Shown here in pieces: positions 58,426-64,000 of a stretch of 64,000 nucleotides of DNA. Source of the stretch: Nocardioides massiliensis (GTDB taxonomy: Bacteria; Actinomycetota; Actinomycetes; Propionibacteriales; Nocardioidaceae); NCBI RefSeq assembly GCF_030811215.1, contig NZ_JAUSQM010000001.1:1612001-1676000 (forward strand). The letters run 5' to 3'. A program made the translations under genes and the position numbers. Numbering within the stretch: the first letter of the stretch is position 1; every line of letters starts with the position of its first letter. The notes beneath the pieces are model-generated. The model made no database searches. It was not told the DNA's origin and was given only the letters and a program-made list of their open reading frames with translations.

Positions 58426-59742
58426 GTGACCCGCGACGACTCCCGCCGTACCTCCATGCTCCTGGGGTTGCTGTTCGGGCTCGCCGGCATGGGGTCGTCG
58501 TCGGCGTCGATCGCCCTGGTGCCGATGGCGGCCGACCTCGACGTCACCGTCGGTGTGGCGACCTGGGCGATCAGCCTCTACATCCTGGCACTGGCCATCA
58601 CCACCGCCCTCTACGGCCGGATCGCCGATCTTGTCGGGGTCCGGATCCCGCTGCTCGCTGGGGTGGGCCTCATGAGCCTGGGTGCGGTCATCGCGGCGCT
58701 CGCCCCGGCCTTCGAGATCGTCGTGGTGGCCCGCCTGCTGCAGGGCATGGGCGCTGCAGCCGTGCCGACGCTGGGCGTCACGCTCCTCACCACGAGGTAC
58801 GACGGCCCGATCCGTGGCGTCGCCCTCGGACGGCTCGCGGGCGTCTCGGCGGCCGTCACCTGTGCGGGACCGCTGATCGGTGGCGCCGTCGACCACTTCA
58901 TCGGCTGGCGTGCGGTGATGATGCTGCCGGTGCTCGGCACCCTCGTCCTGCCGTTCCTGCTGCGCTCGCTGCTCGGCGGCGGCAGTGGCGCGACCCTCGA
59001 CCTGCTGGGCGCCTTCCTCGTCTCCGTCACCGCGGGCGGAGTGATCCTGGTCGTCCAGTCACCCTCCACGGGCGTGGTGGTCGCGCTGGTGGGGCTCGCC
59101 CTCATGGCGGTCGGCACGCCGAGCGTCGTCTGGCGCGTCCGCCGACAGCCCCACGGGTTTCTTCCGCGCGCCGTCATCAGCAACGGCCCGCTCGTGCGCA
59201 GCGCGATCGCGGCGGCCGCGATCCCGGCAGCCTGGTTCGCACTGCTCGTCGCGCTGCCCGCCGCCCTGATCGAGGAGGGGTGGGAGACCTGGCAGATCGG
59301 TCTGCTCCTGATGCCGGCCGCGTTCATCGCGCTGCTGATCCCGCCGGTGACCGGCCGCCTGATCGACACCTTCGGGCCGTTCCGCACGATCGCCACCGCC
59401 TGCGCCGTCGCCGCCACGGCGCTGGTCGCGACGGGGCTCGGCGTCTACTTCGTCGCCCCCGCGCTGCTCCTGGCCGCGATGATCCTGACGACCGTCGCGT
59501 TCGGCGTCGGTCAGCCGGCGATGAGCGCCGCGGTCGGCGAGGCCGTGAGCCTGGAGGTGCGCGGCATCGCGCTCGGCGTGGCGACGCTGCTGTTCATGGT
59601 GGGCGGCTCGATCGGGTCCGCGGTCGTCGGTGGGCTCGGTCCGGTGCTCGGCGTCCCGCAAGCACTGGGTGTGATGGTGCTGTTGCCGCTGGTCGGTCTG
59701 GTCGCGATCGGGCGGCTGGCCCGGGTCACGCACCTGCCCTGA
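58426..59742 (+). CDS. MFS transporter, 14-TMS DHA2-like
   Basis: A 438-residue MFS protein with about 14 hydrophobic segments. VATWAISLYILALAITTALYGRIADLVG and ARLLQGMGAAAVP are characteristic of the DHA2 group. The start is uncertain: GTG 58426 is chosen, but GTG 58411 and ATG 58456 are in frame and no strong binding site is seen. It closes the forward catabolic operon 49 nt after the CitE-like gene and overlaps the convergent MFS gene by 17 nt. Export of an intermediate or import of substrate are both possible. Confidence 0.85.
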   Translation: MTRDDSRRTSMLLGLLFGLAGMGSSSASIALVPMAADLDVTVGVATWAISLYILALAITTALYGRIADLVGVRIPLLAGVGLMSLGAVIAALAPAFEIVVVARLLQGMGAAAVPTLGVTLLTTRYDGPIRGVALGRLAGVSAAVTCAGPLIGGAVDHFIGWRAVMMLPVLGTLVLPFLLRSLLGGGSGATLDLLGAFLVSVTAGGVILVVQSPSTGVVVALVGLALMAVGTPSVVWRVRRQPHGFLPRAVISNGPLVRSAIAAAAIPAAWFALLVALPAALIEEGWETWQIGLLLMPAAFIALLIPPVTGRLIDTFGPFRTIATACAVAATALVATGLGVYFVAPALLLAAMILTTVAFGVGQPAMSAAVGEAVSLEVRGIALGVATLLFMVGGSIGSAVVGGLGPVLGVPQALGVMVLLPLVGLVAIGRLARVTHLP

Positions 59743-61138
59743 GCGAGGCCGGCGGTCGGCGGGTGCCGATCACCAGCACGACCACGATCGCGACCAACCA
59801 CACGGCGGCGTTCACGAGCGACGCGACGACGAAGCCGTGCTCGGTCGGGACGGTCCCGCCGCTGCCCAGCGCCAGCACGGTCACGCCCAGGGCGCTGCCG
59901 GTGGAGAAGCCGACGTAGCGCAGGACCATGTTGAAGCTCAGCGCGCTGCTGGTCTCCGCAACAGGCACGGTGCGCACGAGCAGCGCCGGGATCATCGCGA
60001 AGGTGAACCCGCTGCCGACTCCGGCGATGCCCATCGCCACCAGGGCCTGCCACACGTGGTCGTGCGCGAACGCAAGCATGAGCACCGAGGCGAGGTAGAG
60101 CGCGCACCCGATCGGCAGGAGGCGTACGGCGGGGACGTAGCGCCCGGCCCACTGCGAGATCCGGGTGCCGACGACAGCGGTGAGGGAGTACGGCACCAGC
60201 ATCAGGCCGGCGACCAGCACCGGCTGGTCGAGGCCCCAGCCCGCAGGCGTGCGGGTCTGCACGAGCACGATCACCAGCGCCAGGGACATATACATCCCCG
60301 TCCCGGCCAGGATGACCGTCACGTGTGGGCCGAGCGCCGGGGTGCCGAAGGCCAGGCGCAGGTCGACCAGCGGCGACGGCGAACGCAGCGTGAGCCAGGA
60401 CCACAGGGCCGCCCCGGCGATGCCGAGCGTGAAGAGGGCGACAGTCCGGAGGTCGCCCCAACCCCAGCTCGTGGTCTGGTTGATGCCGAGCAGGACAGCG
60501 AGCGTGCTGCCGCCGAGCAGCAGCGCCTCGAGCGGTTGCACGCGCGGGGTCGGGCCGCGAGGGGCGCGGGGCAGGGTCCGCCACGCCAGCAGCAGAGTGC
60601 CGGCGGTGAGCACGACGCCGAACCAGAACGCCGCGGGTACGCCGCCGAACTGCGCGACCGAGGCGGTCAGCGGGTAGCCGAGACCGGCGCCCACGACGCC
60701 GGCCACCGAGAGCATCGGGATGACCCGTTGGGCCTTCTCCGGGGTGAACACGTCTCGGGCGACCGTCATCGCCAGCGGGGTGAGGGCGATCCCGAGGCCC
60801 TGGACCGCGCGGCCCAGGATCAGCGCGGGCAGCCCCAGCTGGGGGACGGCAGTCGCGAGCGCGGCCAGGGCGGTGCCGGCGACCACGACGGCGAGCCCGA
60901 TGAGGATCACGGGACGGCGGCGGTGCGCGGCGGCGTACCTCCCCAGCAACGGCGTCGAGACCGCACCCACCAGCAGTGTCACCGTCAGCGTCCACTGCGC
61001 GGAGCCGAGGGAGACGTCGAGCTCGTCGGCGATCGACGGGACGAGCGGTGCCCCGAGGCTGGAGACGATGCCGGTGACCGTGGTCAGCAGCGCCAGGGCG
61101 AGGACCAGCCAGCGCGACTCAGAGGGGGAGGAGGTCAC
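59726..61138 (-). CDS. MFS transporter, paralogue of the gene at 36401
   Basis: A 470-residue DHA2-type MFS protein with about 14 membrane segments. Most of its helices closely follow those of the MFS at 36401-37798, for example GIVSSLGAPLVPSIADELDV, SAQWTLTVTLLV, AHRRRPVILIG and GAGLGYPLTA. GTG 61138 starts 20 nt inside the SnoaL-like gene. It is the last gene of a reverse operon. The two copies stand at opposite ends of region C. Confidence 0.88.
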   Translation of the reverse strand: MTSSPSESRWLVLALALLTTVTGIVSSLGAPLVPSIADELDVSLGSAQWTLTVTLLVGAVSTPLLGRYAAAHRRRPVILIGLAVVVAGTALAALATAVPQLGLPALILGRAVQGLGIALTPLAMTVARDVFTPEKAQRVIPMLSVAGVVGAGLGYPLTASVAQFGGVPAAFWFGVVLTAGTLLLAWRTLPRAPRGPTPRVQPLEALLLGGSTLAVLLGINQTTSWGWGDLRTVALFTLGIAGAALWSWLTLRSPSPLVDLRLAFGTPALGPHVTVILAGTGMYMSLALVIVLVQTRTPAGWGLDQPVLVAGLMLVPYSLTAVVGTRISQWAGRYVPAVRLLPIGCALYLASVLMLAFAHDHVWQALVAMGIAGVGSGFTFAMIPALLVRTVPVAETSSALSFNMVLRYVGFSTGSALGVTVLALGSGGTVPTEHGFVVASLVNAAVWLVAIVVVLVIGTRRPPASLRAGA

Positions 61139-61589
61139 GCGAGCTCTGTGAGCCGTCCAGCTGGCGCGAGATCCGGTGCTTGATGCGCCAGGCGCCGCCG
61201 TCGCGGACCAGCTGGAACCGGTGCACGCTCCCGCGGGCGACCCGCCACCCCTCCTCGCCGTTGAGGACGAGCAGCGAGTCACAGACGGCCTTCGCCTCGT
61301 CGCCGGCGACCTCGACCCAGACGGGACCGAGGAAGTGCACGCTGCCGTTCGTGATCAGCCGCTGGTGGGCGTCGCTCAGCACCATCGCGTGGATGTCGGC
61401 GCGCGAGCGCATCGCCCAGCCCTCGACGTCGTACTCGCCGTCCTCGGTCCACAGCTGGCCCACCTCGTCGGCGCGACCGGCGTCGACGAGGGGGCCGTAG
61501 GAGGCGATCAGCTGGGTGATGGCGAGCTTGTCCTCCGCCAGCTGGAGGCGGTGCTCGAGGGCGTCGAGGCGGGCAGCGAGGTCGGTCAT
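61119..61589 (-). CDS. SnoaL-like / NTF2-like protein
   Basis: A 156-residue cone-fold protein of the SnoaL-like group: an N-terminal helix (LEHRLQLAEDKLAITQLIASYG), then DEVGQLWTEDGEYDVEG and VHFLGPVWVEV, ending in WRIKHRIS. Such proteins serve as small hydratases, isomerases, ring-hydroxylating dioxygenase-beta-like subunits or ligand binders. It overlaps the LLM gene by ATGA and the MFS gene by 20 nt, so it works with them. Confidence 0.82.
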   Translation of the reverse strand: MTDLAARLDALEHRLQLAEDKLAITQLIASYGPLVDAGRADEVGQLWTEDGEYDVEGWAMRSRADIHAMVLSDAHQRLITNGSVHFLGPVWVEVAGDEAKAVCDSLLVLNGEEGWRVARGSVHRFQLVRDGGAWRIKHRISRQLDGSQSSRDLLPL

Positions 61590-62422
61590 CGGTCCTCCAG
61601 GTCCTGGGCCAGGGCGGCGAGTGCGGCCATCTGCTCGGCGTAGTGGGCGGCCGAGTCGGCGTCGACGGTGCAGGTGGCCCGCGTCGCACCGACCTCCTGG
61701 ACCGCGCGCAGCTTGCGCAGCGCGGCCTCGGGGTCGCCGAGCGGGTCGAGGGTGCCGCCGGGGGACAGCACGACCTCGAACCCGTCGGGAAGGTCGAAGC
61801 GCGCGAGCATCGCGGCGAGCTCGTCGCGGCCGAGGCCGAACGGCATCCAGCCCGTGCCGAGCTCGACCGCGCGGCGCAGGGACCGGACGGTCCGGCCGCC
61901 GACCCAGACCGGGACCGTCGTACGCGGAGAGGTCGGGTCGTAGCGCATCCCGTCGACCGATGACTGGCCCCACACCTCGCGCAGCCGGCGCAGATCGGCG
62001 TCGGCACGGGCGCCCCGGTCCTCCCACGGGGCGTCGAGCAGGTCGAACTCCTCCTTGAGGGATCCGACGCCGACGCCGAGCACGACCCGGCCGTTGCTCA
62101 GCAGGTCGAGGGTGCCGTAGCGCTTCGCGATCGCCTCAGGGCGGTGGTAGCCGAGGACCAGCACGGCCGTGACGAGGTTGATCCGCTGCGTGTGGGCGGC
62201 GAGGAACGACAACGTGGCAAGCGGGTCCCAGTAGGTGCCACCGCGAGTCGCGGCCGCCTCCTCGGGTACGGCGACGTGCTCGGCGCAGGTGAGGTAGTCG
62301 ATCCCGGCCTCGTCGGCGGCGCGGGCCACCGTCACGACGTCCTCGACGCCGGCGGTCCGCTCCCACGCCGACGCGACGGCGGGGACCTGGAAGAGGGTGG
62401 GCGTGGCGATGCCGATCTTCAC
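61586..62422 (-). CDS. LLM-class flavin/F420-dependent oxidoreductase 2
   Basis: A 278-residue luciferase-like oxidoreductase: KIGIATPTLF at the N-terminus, HTQRINLVTAVLVLGYHRPEAIAKRYGTLD and GRVVLGVGVGSLKEEFD, as in probable F420-dependent actinobacterial enzymes. GTG 62422 overlaps the SDR stop by GTGA and its own stop overlaps the SnoaL-like start by ATGA. It may form a small redox pathway with the SDR. Confidence 0.88.
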   Translation of the reverse strand: MKIGIATPTLFQVPAVASAWERTAGVEDVVTVARAADEAGIDYLTCAEHVAVPEEAAATRGGTYWDPLATLSFLAAHTQRINLVTAVLVLGYHRPEAIAKRYGTLDLLSNGRVVLGVGVGSLKEEFDLLDAPWEDRGARADADLRRLREVWGQSSVDGMRYDPTSPRTTVPVWVGGRTVRSLRRAVELGTGWMPFGLGRDELAAMLARFDLPDGFEVVLSPGGTLDPLGDPEAALRKLRAVQEVGATRATCTVDADSAAHYAEQMAALAALAQDLEDR

Positions 62423-63261
62423 TTCGATGCCTCTGCCCCGTGCTGCGTTGAGCCTTCCATCAATTGCCGCATCCGCCTGTCGGCACCCGCCACGAGCTTC
62501 GCGCGCTCGTCGACCGCGCTGCGGATCCGGGCGCCCTCCTCGTTGCCCTCGGCGATCACGACCGGGCCGTGGCCGAGGCTGGCGAGCCCCTGCCGCGCCA
62601 CGTCGGCGGGGTCGGAGGCGTGGAAGCCGGGGGCGTCGAAGTTCAGACCGACCCGCTCCATCGCCGGAGTGCGGGTCACGCCGAGCACGAGCTCGACCAC
62701 GTCGACCCCCTGCTTGCGCAGCTCGACCCAGACGCTCTCGGCGAAGATCCGGCCGAACGCCTTCACCCCGCCATACACGGAGTGCCGCGTCGAGCCCATG
62801 TAGCCGGCCATCGACCCGATGAGCAGGATCCCGCCGCGACCGCGGTCCCGCATCGGCCGGCCGTAGTGCTGCACCAGCGCCATCTGCGTGGTGATGTTGA
62901 GCGTGATGACCTGGCCGAACGCCTCGAGGTCGCCGTCGAGGAACTCGGCGCTGTGGGTGTTGGCGCCGGCGTTGTAGATGAGCAGCCCGACCTCGAGGTC
63001 GTCGGTCACCGCCGTCAGCTGCGCGACCGCGTCGGGGGCGGTGAGGTCCATCGCGATCGTGCGTACGTCGACACCCCGCTCGCGGCACATCGCCGCGGTC
63101 TCCTCCAGCGGCTCGGGCTTGCGGGCCAGCAGGACGAGGTGGACGCCGGCGTCGGCGAGCTGGGTGGCGAACTCCCGCCCGACCCCTTCCGAACCACCGG
63201 CGACGACCGCCCACGGTCCGTAGCGCTCGCGCAGCTGGCCTGGGTCGGTCGCGGCGGTCAT
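62419..63261 (-). CDS. SDR-family oxidoreductase
   Basis: A 280-residue classical SDR with GGSEGVGREFA for cofactor, YNAGANTH (variant NAG), Ser in LIGSMAGYMGS and YGGVK as active site. AAGGAG lies about 7 nt before ATG 63261; open frame upstream is not supported. It is the first gene of a four-gene reverse operon (SDR, LLM, SnoaL-like, MFS) and is divergent from the HAD gene with 109 nt between them. Confidence 0.9.
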   Translation of the reverse strand: MTAATDPGQLRERYGPWAVVAGGSEGVGREFATQLADAGVHLVLLARKPEPLEETAAMCRERGVDVRTIAMDLTAPDAVAQLTAVTDDLEVGLLIYNAGANTHSAEFLDGDLEAFGQVITLNITTQMALVQHYGRPMRDRGRGGILLIGSMAGYMGSTRHSVYGGVKAFGRIFAESVWVELRKQGVDVVELVLGVTRTPAMERVGLNFDAPGFHASDPADVARQGLASLGHGPVVIAEGNEEGARIRSAVDERAKLVAGADRRMRQLMEGSTQHGAEASK

Positions 63262-63358
63262 GGGCTGCTCCTTCGTCGGTGGCGTCGCTGCACTGTAGGA
63301 GGAAGCAACGTGGGTCACACCCGAGGTCTCAGTGAGTGGGGAACCACCGGTCACCGCC

Positions 63359-63364
63359 TACGCT
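63359..63364 (+). promoter_or_regulatory. -10 element of a leaderless promoter
   Basis: TACGCT lies 6 nt before the GTG at 63371, the same spacing and hexamer class as the other leaderless starts here. Confidence 0.5.
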
Positions 63365-63370
63365 TCGGGG

Positions 63371-64000
63371 GTGACTGTTGACCCTGCAGCCCTCGCCTGG
63401 GCCGACCACGACGCCGTGCTCTTCGACCTCGACGGCGTGGTGACCCCGACCGCCGAGGTGCACATGCGCGCCTGGGCGGAGATGTTCAACGCTTTCCTCG
63501 CCGATGACACCGTGACGGGCGGCGGGGACCGTTCGCCGTACACCGATGACGACTACTTCGCCCACGTCGACGGCAAGCCCCGCTTCGACGGCGTGCGCGA
63601 CTTCCTGCGCGCGCGGGGGATCGACCTGCCGGAGGGTGGGCCGGAGGACTCCGCCGACGTCCAGACCGTCCACGGCCTCGGCAACCGCAAGAACGACGCG
63701 TTCAACGCCGTGCTCGAGCGCGACGGTGTGACGGCGTACCCGGGCTCGGTGCTGCTGCTCGACCACCTGCGCGACCTCGGGCTGCCGCTGGCAGTGGTGT
63801 CGTCGTCGGCCAACGCACCGTCGGTGCTCGAGGCCGCCGGCCTGGCCGACCGGTTCGAGACCGTCGTGTCGGGCGCGGTCGCGGCCGAGCTCGGCCTGCC
63901 CGGCAAGCCGGCCCCCGACACGTTCGTGCACGCCGCCACGGTGCTGGGTACGACGCCGGAGCGCGCGGTCGTCCTCGAGGACGCCGTCTCCGGCGTGCGC
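63371..64000 (+). CDS. HAD-superfamily beta-phosphoglucomutase-like protein (partial)
   Basis: The first 210 codons of a HAD-IA phosphatase/phosphomutase, cut by the window end. HAD motif 1 is FDLDGVVTP with both Asp (about residues 19-21), motif 2 lies in VVSSSANAPS, the motif 3 Lys is in GLPGKPAPDTF, and motif 4 begins at VVLEDAVSGV. This matches beta-phosphoglucomutase family proteins, which often sit beside GH65 disaccharide phosphorylases; the continuation to the right would test this. The GTG start is probably leaderless. Confidence 0.88.
   Translation, partial: MTVDPAALAWADHDAVLFDLDGVVTPTAEVHMRAWAEMFNAFLADDTVTGGGDRSPYTDDDYFAHVDGKPRFDGVRDFLRARGIDLPEGGPEDSADVQTVHGLGNRKNDAFNAVLERDGVTAYPGSVLLLDHLRDLGLPLAVVSSSANAPSVLEAAGLADRFETVVSGAVAAELGLPGKPAPDTFVHAATVLGTTPERAVVLEDAVSGVR

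Noticed and set aside
1-64000. tRNA, rRNA, CRISPR, transposase or phage genes
   Set aside because: I looked for cloverleaf-like segments, regular repeats with spacers, and transposase or integrase motifs and found none that I can support.

Overview
The window comes from a high-GC Gram-positive bacterium of the Actinomycetota, most likely Nocardioides or a close relative in the Propionibacteriales (inference; I cannot run a search). The reasons are very high G+C, frequent GTG/TTG starts, dense operons with ATGA/GTGA stop-start overlaps, many leaderless promoters (a TANNNT hexamer usually exactly 6 nt before the start codon), and an XRE regulator - heparin-binding-haemagglutinin-like - DUF2516 gene trio laid out like Rv0474-Rv0476 of Mycobacterium tuberculosis. 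I see no rRNA, tRNA, transposase, phage gene or CRISPR array.

Region A (163-22936) is accessory catabolism. A forward operon carries a DUF1989 protein, an MFS transporter, a Rieske oxygenase with its reductase, an alpha/beta hydrolase, a 41-residue membrane peptide and an M20-family protein that has lost its metal ligands. A reverse operon (12300-6490) carries an IclR regulator, a class III extradiol dioxygenase, a ring-fission-product-type hydrolase, a luciferase-like monooxygenase, an MmgE/PrpD protein and a TetR regulator. Divergent from it is a NitT/TauT-type ABC importer that runs into a molybdenum hydroxylase: a 2Fe-2S subunit plus an unusual Mo-FAD fusion protein. A reverse trio (hydrolase, asparaginase-like amidohydrolase, maleate-isomerase-like protein) follows. 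Three copies of one operator-like palindrome (811, 12456, 12782) tie the MFS promoter to the IclR/ABC divergent promoters, so these blocks may form one regulon for uptake and ring opening of an aromatic or N-heteroaromatic compound.

Region B (about 23100-35534) looks like core chromosome: the XRE/HbhA/DUF2516 trio, a nucleoside-diphosphate-sugar dehydratase/epimerase, a macrodomain hydrolase, an atypical SDR, an XRE-cupin regulator divergent from an N-acyl-D-amino-acid deacylase-like amidohydrolase, a SatD-like protein beneath a perfect 16-bp inverted repeat, the proton-translocating transhydrogenase PntAB and a membrane protein.

Region C (35490-59742) is a second large catabolic island. A reverse operon encodes an IclR regulator, an MFS transporter and an NHL-propeller protein. 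Going forward are a two-domain Old-Yellow-Enzyme-type reductase, an SDR, a complete family-5/Dpp-type ABC importer, a second OYE-type reductase with a damaged Fe-S motif, a CMD-family protein, a DUF2848 protein, a maleate-isomerase-like protein, a degenerate alpha/beta hydrolase, a class III CoA-transferase, a metal-dependent cyclase, an MmgE/PrpD protein, a hydantoinase/allantoinase-like amidohydrolase, a CitE/HpcH-type lyase and a second MFS. A related 28-bp element occurs before three transcription units (38745, 41787, 52416) and is probably the IclR operator. I know of no described pathway with this gene set, and it is my main candidate for an undescribed system.

Region D (59726-64000) has a reverse operon (SDR, luciferase-like oxidoreductase, SnoaL-like protein, and an MFS paralogous to the one in region C) and, divergently, the start of a HAD/beta-phosphoglucomutase-like gene cut by the window end.
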